Shown piece by piece: positions 24,883 to 35,237 of a stretch of 64,000 nt of DNA. Source of the DNA: Methylobacterium sp. 2A. Its GTDB lineage: Bacteria; Pseudomonadota; Alphaproteobacteria; Rhizobiales; Beijerinckiaceae. The first letter of the stretch is position 1. Each line of letters starts with the position of its first letter. The notes beneath the pieces were generated by a model, which was given only the letters and a program-made list of their open reading frames with translations, ran no database searches and was not told the DNA's origin. The stretch covers positions 62,001 through 126,000 of the forward strand of contig NZ_VUOK01000021.1 in assembly GCF_009806555.1 (NCBI RefSeq), read 5' to 3'. A program made the translations under genes and the position numbers.

Positions 24883-25188
24883 ATGGAGATCGAATTAGCG
24901 GCACGACAATTGGAGGCGCTCGGCAATCTGACCCGCCTAAAGGTGTACCGTACGCTCGTCCGGGCGGGCCATGACGGTCTGCCGGTCGGTGCCCTCCAGC
25001 AGCGCGTCGACGTGCCGGCCTCGACGCTCTCCCATCATCTGCACCGTCTGATCCATACCGGACTGGTCGTCCAGGAGCGCCGAGCCACGACCCTGATCTG
25101 CCGGGCGGCCTATCCGGCGATGACCGATCTGGTCGGCTTCCTCGGCGAGGGAGGGCACGGCGGGGGATCGGCCGGATCCGCTTCGTGA
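24883..25188 (+). CDS. ArsR-family-like winged-helix transcriptional regulator
   Basis: 101 residues. The ArsR fold is clear: ARQLEALGNLTRLKVYRTL (helix 1-2), VGALQQRVDVPASTLSHHLH (recognition HTH), then LVVQERRATTLICRAAYPAM (wing). The usual metal-binding Cys pairs of ArsR/SmtB are absent, so the signal is unknown. The 'LEALGNLTRL' opening matches regulators of small toxic-ion or efflux operons, but no target operon follows: a decayed IS element lies downstream. Confidence 0.8.
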   Translation: MEIELAARQLEALGNLTRLKVYRTLVRAGHDGLPVGALQQRVDVPASTLSHHLHRLIHTGLVVQERRATTLICRAAYPAMTDLVGFLGEGGHGGGSAGSAS

Positions 25189-25403
25189 GGACGTGATGAG
25201 TACGAGACGACGACGGGGCATGGAAGCGTCGTTCGAACGGCGCTGTTCGACCGCGGCGGCCCGTCGTGGCCCGCGCACTTGCGCGCGGGCGGGCGGCCCG
25301 GACCTTGACCGGCGCGGGATGCTCGCAGCGGGGGGCGCAAATCCCGGGGCCGAAGCGGTCCGCGCCCAGATCGAGCACGCCGGCCGTCGTGGGGCCCATA
25401 GCC

Positions 25404-25725
25404 ATGACGAAGCATACCCCGCCCTTCTCCCTTCAGGTTCGCGAGCGGACCGTCCGGCTGGTGCGGGAGCACGGGAGCGAGCACGGCTCGCGATGGTTCG
25501 CGATCCGGTCGATTGCCGCCAAGATCAGCTGCACAGGTGAGACGCTGCGCAACTGGATCCGGCAAGCCGAGAGGGACCAAGGCGGGCCGGTCCCGCGAGC
25601 GAAGAGCGCGAGCGGATCAAGGTGCTGGAGCGGGAGGTGCGTGAACTCCGGCAAGCTAAGGAGATCATGAGGAGGGCATCGGCGTATTTTGCCCATTCGA
25701 AGCTCAACCGCCAGTCCAAGCGATG
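25404..25725 (+). pseudogene. IS3-family transposase OrfA, frameshifted
   Basis: From ATG 25404 (MTKHTPPFSLQVRERTVRLV) the protein is a typical IS3 OrfA helix-turn-helix up to about 25590. The frame then shifts: the OrfA C-terminal leucine-zipper segment (ERIKVLEREVRELRQAKEIM...FAHSKLNRQSKR) continues in another frame to the stop at 25725. A small deletion in the linker explains this. The terminal TGA overlaps the OrfB start region, as in intact IS3 elements. Confidence 0.85.
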
Positions 25726-25930
25726 ATCGCCTTCATCGACGGTCACAGCGCGCCCTACGGGGTCGAGCCGATCTGCTGGGTGCTGCCGTTCGCCCCGTCG
25801 ACGTACCACGCCCACGCCGCGCGACGGGCCGATCCCGGCAGGCTGCCGGCTCGGGTCAAGCGGGACGCGACGCTCGTGGTCGCGATCCGGCGTGTGCACG
25901 CGGCCGAATTCGGCGTCTACGGGGTTTATG
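25723..25930 (+). pseudogene. IS3-family transposase OrfB, truncated after ~70 codons
   Basis: MIAFIDGHSAPYGVEPICWV...VAIRRVHAAEFGVYG is the N-terminus of an IS3 OrfB. The rve DDE core that should follow is absent: after GVYG the sequence changes abruptly to a histidine-kinase tail. The element therefore lost about three quarters of orfB and its right end by deletion. Confidence 0.85.
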
Positions 25931-26225
25931 GCGCGCCGTCTGTTCCGGAGAAGCGCCTCTCCGTACGCTGGAGGATGGTGCGGATCGAGGGCGCGCCGCA
26001 CCTGCTGATCGAGTTGGCCGAGAACAGCGGCCCGCCCGTCACGCCGCCGACACGAGGGGGTTCGGCCCGCGGCTGGTACAGCGTGGCCTCGCGCAGGAAC
26101 TCGGGGGCGGGATCAAGCTCAACTTCGCAGCCGCCGGCCTGTTCTGCGTCATCACCTTCCCGCTCGGCGGGACGGCCGTGCCGGAAGCCGGGGGCGCAGC
26201 CATCCCCACGGCGCCGTGTCCGTGA
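25931..26225 (+). pseudogene. C-terminal fragment of an HWE/HisKA_2 histidine kinase
   Basis: The frame VPEKRLSVRWRMVRIEG...NSGPPVTPPTRGG followed, one base out of frame, by FGPRLVQRGLAQELGG...GLFCVITFPL is the ATP-binding end of an HWE-type kinase. Compare the intact kinase at 41210, which has VRISWRTE...PPVVPPSTRGGFGSKLIRMGL. The N-terminal domains are gone and a one-base deletion breaks the frame. It abuts the truncated IS3, so the IS probably inserted in this kinase and a deletion removed the middle. Its nearness to the NepR-EcfG gene fits a lost general-stress sensor. Confidence 0.75.
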
Positions 26226-26332
26226 CGCCCGGCCGGTTGCCGACCTGAACGGCGGCCTCAGTCTCCGTTCAACGACGCGTTGCCAGAAGGTCCCGGCTCG
26301 ATTGCCGGCTCCGAGAAAGGCCGGCAGGCGTC

Positions 26333-26340
26333 AGGAGGAG
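26333..26340 (+). promoter_or_regulatory. Ribosome-binding site for the NepR-EcfG gene
   Basis: AGGAGGAG about 8 bases before ATG 26349. It marks that codon as the start rather than an in-frame ATG at 26280. Confidence 0.7.
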
Positions 26341-26348
26341 GCTCTTCG

Positions 26349-27056
26349 ATGCGTTCCGGGAAACACTGTCACCGGCCCGTCGCGGGCGAAGTCGGCGCGT
26401 CTGCGAGGTCGGCTCGCGGTTTGCCTGCGTCGGTGCGCGACCACATCGGCGCCGAGTTGCGGGCAGCCTACGCCGGCTTCGAAGCGGGCGACCTCCCGGG
26501 CCGCATGCTCGACCTGCTTTCCCGTCTGGACGGCGCCCTCTCGCGCGAGGCGGCGGCCGCCGGAGCCGCCTTCCGGGACGGGCTCATGAGCGCCGTTCCG
26601 GGCTTGCGGGCCTTCGCGCTATCGCTCGGGGTCGACGCGACGCAGGCGGAGGACCTCGTGCAGGAGACGCTGATGAAGGCGTGGGCCAACCAGCACCGGT
26701 TCCAGTCCGGCACGAACCTGATGGCTTGGCTGTGCACCATCTTGCGCAACCATTTCTACACGGAGTGCCGCAAGCGCAGGCGCGAGGTCGAGGATGCCGA
26801 CGGTGCCCTGGCGGCGAAGCTGACGGCGCCAGCCGCCCAGGAGCACGGCTCCGACCTCAGGGCTGTCTGGGAGCACCTCGGCGGATTGCCCCCGTTGCAG
26901 CGTGAGGCTCTGATGCTGGTCGCGGCCCGGGGCATGACCTACGAGGCCGCGGCCGAGGTGATGGGGTGCCAGGTCGGCACCATGAAGAGCCGGGTCAGCC
27001 GTGCCCGCTCCTTCCTCGTCGAGTCCCTCGGCTTGGCGGAGACGTCCGCCGCGTAG
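26349..27056 (+). CDS. EcfG-type sigma factor with an N-terminal NepR-like domain
   Basis: 235 residues. Residues about 28-72 (VRDHIGAELRAAYAGFEAGD, then LPGRMLDLLSRLDGAL) match the NepR anti-sigma core (IGxxLRxxY ... P.R...LL..LD). The rest is an EcfG sigma: sigma-2 AEDLVQETLMKAWANQHRF and NLMAWLCTILRNHFYTECRK, then sigma-4 LPPLQREALMLVAARGMTYEAA and GTMKSRVSRARSFL. In the general stress response of alphaproteobacteria NepR holds EcfG inactive until phosphorylated PhyR sequesters it. A fusion would be self-inhibited or tethered. A strong ribosome-binding site decides the start. No phyR is in the window. Confidence 0.85.
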   Translation: MRSGKHCHRPVAGEVGASARSARGLPASVRDHIGAELRAAYAGFEAGDLPGRMLDLLSRLDGALSREAAAAGAAFRDGLMSAVPGLRAFALSLGVDATQAEDLVQETLMKAWANQHRFQSGTNLMAWLCTILRNHFYTECRKRRREVEDADGALAAKLTAPAAQEHGSDLRAVWEHLGGLPPLQREALMLVAARGMTYEAAAEVMGCQVGTMKSRVSRARSFLVESLGLAETSAA

Positions 27057-27218
27057 GCCTTGGACGCAGCATCGGGCCCGGCTCGCTCGCGGTCAGAGTT
27101 CCCCCCACCGGGCCGGGCATCTGGCCGCACAGGCTTGCCGGGTGGCCCCGCTGCGGTCCGCGACGTCGATGCCTATCTGCCACCGGCCGCCAGCCGGCCC
27201 TTTCCCTCAACCCGTGTT

Positions 27219-27488
27219 ATGCGTATGACCGAGAATGCGGACGACGAGATCACGTGGCTGGTGCTGACCCTGGCCGAAGAGGCAGACGTCTCCGGGGCAG
27301 CCGTAGGCCTGATGGTGGAGCGGCTGCGCCGCATGGAGGACGAGGCCCGCCTGGGGGGGGCCGACAGCCAAACGTTACAGCGGATCATGTCCGGTCGCCG
27401 CGTTCTGGGTGACAGGGTGGATTTCGGGCTGGCTCCGCGGGTACCGGTCAACCGACAGGGGGTCGCCGTAGGGCGGCGTGGATCCTGA
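27219..27488 (+). CDS. Small acidic/helical protein downstream of the NepR-EcfG gene
   Basis: 89 residues from ATG 27219 (a second ATG follows two codons later). A helical, charged first half (DDEITWLVLTLAEEADVSGA) is followed by a polar tail. It is about 160 bases after the sigma-factor gene with an A/T-richer stretch between, so it may have its own promoter. No family recognised. Confidence 0.5.
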   Translation: MRMTENADDEITWLVLTLAEEADVSGAAVGLMVERLRRMEDEARLGGADSQTLQRIMSGRRVLGDRVDFGLAPRVPVNRQGVAVGRRGS

Positions 27489-27696
27489 ACCGGCCTCAAG
27501 GCACGGGAGGCAACGAGTCGTCGACAGCCGGAAAGTCGACTGCTCGACGTCAGGCGAAGGGGCATGAAACCGGACCGTAGTCATAGCCCACCGGGCGATG
27601 CCCGAACCGTCGTGGCCCATGATAACCGCTACGCTCTTCCACAACCTCGCGGTCCACTGGACCAGGCCGGTAGTTGGCCCGGGTCGCCACCAGGGG

Positions 27697-27960
27697 CTAC
27701 GTGGGGTGCCGGCTGGTCAGCATCAGGCAGGCCACCCCTGCCGCCACCGGCAGCGGTAACCGGACGCCTTCGAATAGCTTCAGCGTGCAAGCGCTGAAGA
27801 AGGTTCGGTTTACAATCAGAAAGAAGCCATTGCATGCCAGTACGAACGATGGGTTCAAGCTCCAGCGCAGGGCGATCAGCCTTGCCAAGACGGTGTTGAT
27901 CGTCATCATCAGCGACACCGCAATGTCGTAGGCGCCCGAAACTGCAGGGCCCGATCAGCC
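27697..27960 (-). pseudogene. kup: Potassium transporter Kup fragment
   Basis: A minus-strand frame with Kup-like order: an AYDIAVS region (out of frame just upstream), LMMTINTVLARLIALRW, then NGFFLIVNRTFFSACTLKLFEG and LPVAAGVACLML. This corresponds to the central membrane part of Kup (AYGIAVTGTM... FFLVVDLAFFSANLLKIP.GGWFPL). Both ends are missing and an IS630 remnant abuts the upstream side. Lower GC than the neighbours. Confidence 0.7.
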
Positions 27961-27984
27961 GGAAGAACAAGCATGATCCTCGGA

Positions 27985-28440
27985 GAAGCAGCCGTGAAAT
28001 GGTTGCGGTACTTCTCCGCCTGGAAGCGAAGACTTTGTGGATCGTCTCACAGAGGTCGCCGTCGGTATGGGCCGCCGCGCTGCGCAGGAGCGCTTCCGGT
28101 TTCGCGCAGGTACATCCAATCGGTTTGAACTCAGGGGAGCATGGCGGGAGTACGTGAGCCGGGCTTTGGCTGCCTCGATGGCCTCGCGTACGCCCGCGAC
28201 CTTGTGAGCGCCGAGGTTGTCCAGGATGAGTGTGTCGCCGCGTCAGGCTCTGGACCAGCGTGTCGGCCCCGTAGGCGCGGAAGCGCTCGCCCGTCACGGG
28301 CCCGTCCGGTGACGAAACCGCCCTTGGCCCACTCGTGCGCAGCCAGCCGATGGCAGTGGCGGTTCCAAGTGCCCGGCTGGCGCCGCGATCCGGCAGTGTT
28401 CGCAGCGCGAAGCCCAGTCGTAACGGCGAACCATGCCGGT
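27985..28440 (-). mobile_element. IS630-family transposase remnant, multiply frameshifted
   Basis: Minus-strand pieces in different frames spell an IS630-type DDE transposase in order: RYDWASRCEHC...GHLEPPLPSAG (for GWAPRGER..GHWKTTTF..), VTGERFRAYGADTLVQSL, an out-of-frame LDNLGAHKV-like segment, then PPCSPEFKPIGCTCAKPEAL and GDLCETIHKVFAS. At least three frameshifts are present and the N-terminus is missing. It is not functional. Confidence 0.7.
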
Positions 28441-28806
28441 CAGCGGTCGGATAGCTCCAAAATCCGTCCTGAGCGACGCCGTGGCTTTCGTTTCATCGCT
28501 GCGTTGGTGCATCGCGGTTTGACGACCATTCGCCTAGCCGCCCGCCGCCCGCCGCCGAACAAGCGCGGCCGGAGACGTGCCCGTTCCGGCGGGTGATCAA
28601 GGCGAGATCCCGAACACGGGCCGGAATCGGGACGGCGGTCGCGGGCGGCCTCCAGGACGGCTCGGCGCGAGGATCCGAAAGGCCAGGTAAAAGGCACGGG
28701 TCCGGGCCGTTCGGCCGATGCGCCCAGGATTACGTTAAGATTTCGCTCCGATCGTCGTGTCGCGATGGCGGGTGCCGCCAAGGATGATCCAGCGGGAGCG
28801 GCAACC
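28441..28806. other. No gene recognised upstream of the diguanylate cyclase
   Basis: Arg-rich frames only. A GGGAG ribosome-binding site at about 28795 belongs to the following gene. An in-frame ATG at 28765 is possible but less well supported. Confidence 0.4.
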
Positions 28807-29727
28807 ATGCCCTGCAGAGAAGCGACGACACGAGATCCGCTCGACACGCTCCAAGCGTGGCGGAAGGTAGGGACGTGGGCCGCGCTGGTTGCGGCCTGCT
28901 TGGTCCTCGCCGCCGCCGACCGCGGCGTCCCGGAGGCGGGAACGGCGGCGCTCTTCATCCCGCTCATTACCCTCGCGGGCTGGCGGCTCGGTCCGCGCGA
29001 GGCCTGCAGCGTCGCGCTCGCCGCGGCGGTGCTGAACCTGTCCACGCCGCACGCCGGCGACGCGGGGCTGCCGCCGGTCCTTGCGGTCCTCCAAGGCATC
29101 CTGCGCCTGGGCACGAACGCGTTCGTCGTCTGGGCCGTCTGCACCCTGCGCTCGGCATACGACCGCGAGCGGACCGCGGCCCGGCACGACGGACTGACGG
29201 GTGCGCTGAACAGGGCGGCCTTCGAGGAGCATGCGCGGACGATTCTGGAGGCCGAGCCGTGCGATCAACGCGTCACCGTACTGGCGCTCGCTGACATCGA
29301 CGACTTCAAGGTCGTCAACGACACGGGCGGGCATGCCGCGGGCGACGCGGTGCTGAGAGCGTTCGCTGACATCGCCGCAGCGTCTCTCGACGGCCGAGAA
29401 CGGCTTGGGCGGCTGGGTGGCGACGAGTTCGTGCTGCTGCTGGAAGCCGATACGCTGGAGGCCGCGCAGTCCAGGATTGAGGCCGTGCACCGGCGATTGA
29501 CGGATGACCTCCGGTCCGCGACCGTTCCTGCGACGGCCAGCATCGGTGCGCTGGTCCTGCAACCGGAACGCCGTCACGACTGGGTCTTTGCGCTGAAGGC
29601 AGCCGACCATGTCATGTACGCGGTGAAGGCGTCGGGCAAGAATGCATTGCGGGTCGAGATCGCCGGCATGGTTGCCGCCTCCCCGAATATGTCGCGCCTA
29701 CCGGCCCGGGCCTTCGCGGTCGCTTGA
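28807..29727 (+). CDS. Membrane-anchored diguanylate cyclase (GGDEF)
   Basis: 306 residues. Three or four hydrophobic segments occupy about 25-125, followed by a GGDEF domain (about 140-300) with DGLTGALNRAAFEEHA, ADIDDFKVVNDTGGHAAGD and the intact active loop RLGGDEFV. It should make cyclic di-GMP from two GTP at the inner membrane. An RxxD-type inhibitory site is not obvious. No EAL domain. It stands alone between decayed DNA and the katE cluster. Confidence 0.88.
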   Translation: MPCREATTRDPLDTLQAWRKVGTWAALVAACLVLAAADRGVPEAGTAALFIPLITLAGWRLGPREACSVALAAAVLNLSTPHAGDAGLPPVLAVLQGILRLGTNAFVVWAVCTLRSAYDRERTAARHDGLTGALNRAAFEEHARTILEAEPCDQRVTVLALADIDDFKVVNDTGGHAAGDAVLRAFADIAAASLDGRERLGRLGGDEFVLLLEADTLEAAQSRIEAVHRRLTDDLRSATVPATASIGALVLQPERRHDWVFALKAADHVMYAVKASGKNALRVEIAGMVAASPNMSRLPARAFAVA

Positions 29728-30266
29728 TCGTCGGGTGCGAGCGAACGTGTCGCCCGGCGGCGTCGGGCTGGCATAAGGTAGGCTGTAACACCATTCGTCT
29801 GCACCCCGGCCTGCGCATGCCCTTGTCCGAGAGATGCTCAGCCGAAGTGCATCGCTCCACCCCACCGTCAGACCGGTCAAACAAGGTGCACCCCGGTCAC
29901 GTGCTGTGTTCTTCGTGAGCAAGCACGGCGGAGCTTGAGCGCATTCCGGAGCAGACTGGAGTCGTTCTAACCCGTCTTATTCACGAGGGCAGTGGACCTT
30001 GGTTGGCGAGCGTAGCGTAAGACATTGATGGGGCTTAGGGATTGGGTGCTGACGCCAAGCCCCCAAACCAGATCGAGCCCGCCACGCCCGCCATGTCCGA
30101 CCCTACGGTGCTCCCGTTCGCGTTTCGATCCGTAGCCAATTTTCGAAGGTCGTTCGGGCGGGTGTCTCGCGGCCCCAGCTATGGCCCTCGCTAGCTATGG
30201 TCTCACGAACGGACGGGACCGGTTCGGGGGGGCGACGGCCTGCTGCCGATGGGCCTGCTGCCGATG
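29728..30266. other. Convergent intergenic region, no gene recognised
   Basis: 539 bp between the ends of the diguanylate cyclase gene and katE. Lower GC than average. Short frames on either strand show no recognisable protein. Probably decayed DNA. Confidence 0.4.
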
Positions 30267-32393
<2,127 letters not shown>

Positions 32394-32471
32394 TCGGATC
32401 TCCGGTTTCGGGCTAAGCCTGCATCGGCGTCGGCAAAGGGAGGTGGGCTTTTCCTGCTCGCGTCAGCGGTC

Positions 32472-33122
32472 CTACGGCTGGCGCTGCGGCGTTCGGCCGG
32501 CCTGTGACGCTGCGCCCGTCGCAAGACTCGCGGGCTGAGATTGCGCACCGGCCGCGGAAAGGACGGGCGTCGGACGGCGAGCCCAGCTCCCCGGCAGCAT
32601 GCGGCCGAGCACGGCGTCTCTCCAGACGTAGCGGTGAATCAGCGCCGCTGCGGCGTGCAAGCCCGCCAGCGCCAAGATCATCCAGCCGATGGTCCCGTGC
32701 AGTTCCTGCACCTGGTGGGTCAGGACGCGGTTTCCAGGGTCGTAAGCGGGGATGCTGACTAGGTTGAAGAGGCTGTCGCCGCGCACCCACACGAGAAACA
32801 TGCCCACGAGCACCATCATCACGAGCAGCGCATAGAGTCCCCAGTGCGTGCCCTTTGCGAGCAGGTTGAGGGCGCCGGTATCCGGCAGCGGCAAGCGACG
32901 CCCGCGTGTGGCGCGCCAAGCGAGCCTCATCAGGAGCAGCACGGCCAGGAGCAATCCTCCGGTGATGTGCACCGAGCGCGCGTCGACGCGGGGAGAACCA
33001 GCCGGGAACAGGTCGATGACCTGAGCCCCGATCCACTGAGCCACGACCAACACAGCCGTCGCCCAGTGGAACGCGATGGTGACGGCATCGTAGCGGTCCG
33101 CACGAGGGTTCACAGGTTGCAT
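32472..33122 (-). CDS. Cytochrome b561-type membrane protein (CybB family)
   Basis: 216 residues with four membrane segments and the di-haem b561 His pattern: His near residue 19 (AFHWATAVLVVAQW), His at about 52 (HITGGLLLAVLLL), and two in the C-terminal pair (QELHGTIGWMILALAGLHAAAALIH). The family passes electrons from quinol to acceptors such as superoxide. The C-terminal ~40 residues are a polar Ala/Gln tail. It starts 10 bases after the mbfA stop, so they form one operon. Confidence 0.88.
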   Translation of the reverse strand: MQPVNPRADRYDAVTIAFHWATAVLVVAQWIGAQVIDLFPAGSPRVDARSVHITGGLLLAVLLLMRLAWRATRGRRLPLPDTGALNLLAKGTHWGLYALLVMMVLVGMFLVWVRGDSLFNLVSIPAYDPGNRVLTHQVQELHGTIGWMILALAGLHAAAALIHRYVWRDAVLGRMLPGSWARRPTPVLSAAGAQSQPASLATGAASQAGRTPQRQP

Positions 33123-33131
33123 GGCGAAACC

Positions 33132-34088
33132 TCACGCGTTGCCGATGAGGATGCCGGTGGCGAGCACGAGGGTTCCTCCCAGCATGACCTTGGCCGCAGC
33201 CGCGAAGGGCGGCGTCTCCATGAACCGCCACTGCACCCAGGCGATGGCCAACAGCTCGATGACCACGACGACGCCTGCGGCGACGGTGGCCATCACGAAA
33301 TCGTTGATGAGGTAGGGCAGCGTGTGACCGATGCCGCCAGCGATCGTCATCAGGCCGCACACCAAACCTCGTAGCAGCGGAGTGCCCCGACCGGACAGCT
33401 TGCCGTCGTCGGCCAGCGCCTCGGCAAACCCCATACTGATGCCCGCCCCTAGCGAAGCCGCTAAGCCGACCAAGAAGGCGTTCCAGGGATCACGCGTAGC
33501 GAAGGCCGCCGCAAAGACCGGCGCGAGCGTCGAGACCGAGCCATCCATTAGACCGACAAGGCCGGGCTGGATCACCTGCAGAACGAAGCGGCGTTGCGCG
33601 CCCTCATCCTCGGACGTCCGAACTTCGCCGGGCAGGCGCTTTTGCTGGATCTCCTCGGCCGCTCGCTCGTGCTGCAGCTCATCGGCGGCCAAGTCACCGA
33701 GCAGCTTGCGTATGCCGGCATCCGAGGCGCGGGCTGCCGCCTGCTGATAGAAGCGCGCGGCGTCGTGCTCCATTTGCTGCACGTGGCGGCGCACGGCCTC
33801 GATACCTTGAGCGCGGACCTGCCAGACAGGCTTGCGCTGCACCCAGCCCCGCACGTCCTGGCGTCGCACGAGCGGGATGTGCGCGTCGAAGCGGGACTGG
33901 AACAGGTCGATCAGTTTGCGGCGATGCTCGTTCTCCTTATCGGCCATGTCGCTGAACATCTGGGCACTGTCGGGGTAATCGCTTCGCAGTTCATGGGCGA
34001 AGTCGGCGTAGATGCGGCCGTCCTCCTCCTCGCTGGCGATCGCCAGGGCGAGCAACTCGCGCTCGGTCAGGTCGATGAAGGCACGCAT
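33132..34088 (-). CDS. mbfA: MbfA-type membrane-bound ferritin/VIT iron exporter
   Basis: 318 residues. Residues 1-165 are a rubrerythrin-like ferritin domain with the E...EE and ExxH ligands ([62 protein letters not shown]). Residues 175-318 are a VIT1-like membrane domain ([20 protein letters not shown], then a [12 protein letters not shown] repeat). MbfA exports iron and protects against H2O2 in Agrobacterium and Bradyrhizobium, usually under Irr or Fur-type control. Full length. A second, broken copy of its ferritin part lies at 37691. Confidence 0.92.
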   Translation of the reverse strand: MRAFIDLTERELLALAIASEEEDGRIYADFAHELRSDYPDSAQMFSDMADKENEHRRKLIDLFQSRFDAHIPLVRRQDVRGWVQRKPVWQVRAQGIEAVRRHVQQMEHDAARFYQQAAARASDAGIRKLLGDLAADELQHERAAEEIQQKRLPGEVRTSEDEGAQRRFVLQVIQPGLVGLMDGSVSTLAPVFAAAFATRDPWNAFLVGLAASLGAGISMGFAEALADDGKLSGRGTPLLRGLVCGLMTIAGGIGHTLPYLINDFVMATVAAGVVVVIELLAIAWVQWRFMETPPFAAAAKVMLGGTLVLATGILIGNA

Positions 34089-34126
34089 GGATGGGGCCGT
34101 CCTAGCTTAGGCGTTCGGTGACGAAC

Positions 34127-34161
34127 GGCAGCCCGGTCCTGGCTTGCAGGACCGGGCTGCC
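34127..34161. terminator. Strong hairpin between dps and mbfA
   Basis: A perfect 15-bp stem (34127-34141 with 34147-34161) around a 5-base loop, 7 bases after the dps stop on the minus strand. It has TGTTTGT on its plus-strand side but no T-run on the minus-strand side, so it may attenuate rather than fully terminate, or protect the dps mRNA 3' end. Confidence 0.55.
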
Positions 34162-34167
34162 TGTTTG

Positions 34168-35079
34168 TCAGCGCTGGTTCGGGCTGCCCGCCGGGGCATG
34201 GGACGGAAGTTCGACGGGCTTGTTGTTGTTGAGATCCCAGCCGGTATTCGGGTCCGTGCCCGTGCGCTGGAGCTGGGCCCGCATCTGCCACTGGTACTTG
34301 GCGACCCCGTGCTCAACCTCTTGCAACAGGTTCGAGGTGGTGGGATCGACCTTCTCGGTGGCCTTGATGGCGGTATTCACCTCCTCGCCGACCCGCTTGT
34401 AGGCGTTGGTAAACCACACCAGGATCTGGGCATCGTCGAGGAAGCCGCCGGGGATCTCCGGCACACCGGAGGTCTTCACGATGGTGTTGGGCCGCCCGTC
34501 CGCCGAGGCGCCGACGGCCAGGAGCCGCTCCGCGATGGTGTCGGCGTATTTCGACAGGCCCTCGTAGTGCTCCTGCAGCAGGAGGTGCAGGGGGTAGTAT
34601 AGGGTGCCGGATGCGTTCCAGTGCGCCTGCTTGGTCTGAAGCTGGAGCTGCTGCAGCTCGGTCAGGGTCTGCTGCAGGGCAGCCACGTCCTTCTTGTGTC
34701 CCTCTTCGCCGGCCCCGAGATCGATCCAGGGCTGCTGGCTGATCTCGTTCGTCGGGAAGGGCCCGATCGGTTGCTGGCTGGTCACCTGCGTCTGCGACGA
34801 TTGACGGATGTCGCCGATCTGACCGCCTGCCCCCTGCTGTCGCTCGGTTGGCGACTTCTGGCCGCCCAGTTCGGTCTGGCTCGCCTGTGCAAGCTCGATA
34901 CGCGAGAACACCGTCATGGCGTTCTGCGCCGAAGAGGGAGCCGAGCGTACCCCGGTGCGCGGGCCGCCAGCACCCGTGCTCACGCCGGAGTCCGATGTCG
35001 CTCCGGACAGTGCAAGGGCCGGCGTGCAGAGGGCGGATCCGGCAAGCAGAACGACCGGGAGCAGGCGAAAAAATTGCAT
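34168..35079 (-). CDS. Exported Dps-family ferritin-like protein
   Basis: 303 residues. Residues 1-23 are a classic signal peptide (MQFFRLLPVVLLAGSALCTPALA). A ~100-residue low-complexity Ser/Gln/Gly linker follows. Residues ~130-270 are a Dps/ferritin four-helix domain with the ferroxidase pattern KQAHWNASGTLYYPLHLLL and YADTIAERLLAVG. Dps proteins oxidise and store iron and usually act in the cytoplasm on DNA; this one should act in the periplasm or at the cell surface. The Pro/Asn-rich tail is also unusual. A GGAAC-type promoter lies upstream. Confidence 0.85.
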   Translation of the reverse strand: MQFFRLLPVVLLAGSALCTPALALSGATSDSGVSTGAGGPRTGVRSAPSSAQNAMTVFSRIELAQASQTELGGQKSPTERQQGAGGQIGDIRQSSQTQVTSQQPIGPFPTNEISQQPWIDLGAGEEGHKKDVAALQQTLTELQQLQLQTKQAHWNASGTLYYPLHLLLQEHYEGLSKYADTIAERLLAVGASADGRPNTIVKTSGVPEIPGGFLDDAQILVWFTNAYKRVGEEVNTAIKATEKVDPTTSNLLQEVEHGVAKYQWQMRAQLQRTGTDPNTGWDLNNNKPVELPSHAPAGSPNQR

Positions 35080-35151
35080 GAAAAGACTCGCGGCTGATGG
35101 CAGAGGTTTGTGCTCTGCTCACGCACCAGGGCAGCAGCAACACAGGCCGAA

Positions 35152-35177
35152 AACCGGCGCTACATCAGAGCCGTTCC
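35152..35177 (-). promoter_or_regulatory. Candidate EcfG (general stress) promoter of dps
   Basis: On the minus strand GGAAC (35177-35173) is followed after 18 bases by GTT (35154-35152), close to the GGAAC-N16/18-cGTT pattern of EcfG promoters. It lies about 75-100 bases before the dps start. Spacing is at the long end, so this is a prediction. Confidence 0.45.
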
Positions 35178-35180
35178 AAA

Positions 35181-35196
35181 CTAAACCAGAGTTTAG
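35181..35196. promoter_or_regulatory. Inverted repeat next to the dps promoter
   Basis: CTAAAC-CAGA-GTTTAG, a perfect 6-bp inverted repeat with 4-base spacer, immediately upstream of the predicted -35 box. An A/T-rich operator in GC-rich DNA; a Fur/Irr- or OxyR-type regulator would fit the gene's role, but the protein is unknown. Confidence 0.4.
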
Positions 35197-35237
35197 CTGA
35201 GCTGACCTACGCGGACATATCGGCGGCGGTGGGAAGA

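Larger units (their letters stand above)
25404..25930 (+). mobile_element. IS3-family insertion sequence remnant
   Basis: Left part of an IS3-like element (orfA plus the first quarter of orfB), with a frameshift in orfA and truncation at about 25930. No right inverted repeat is present, so it is immobile. Confidence 0.8.
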
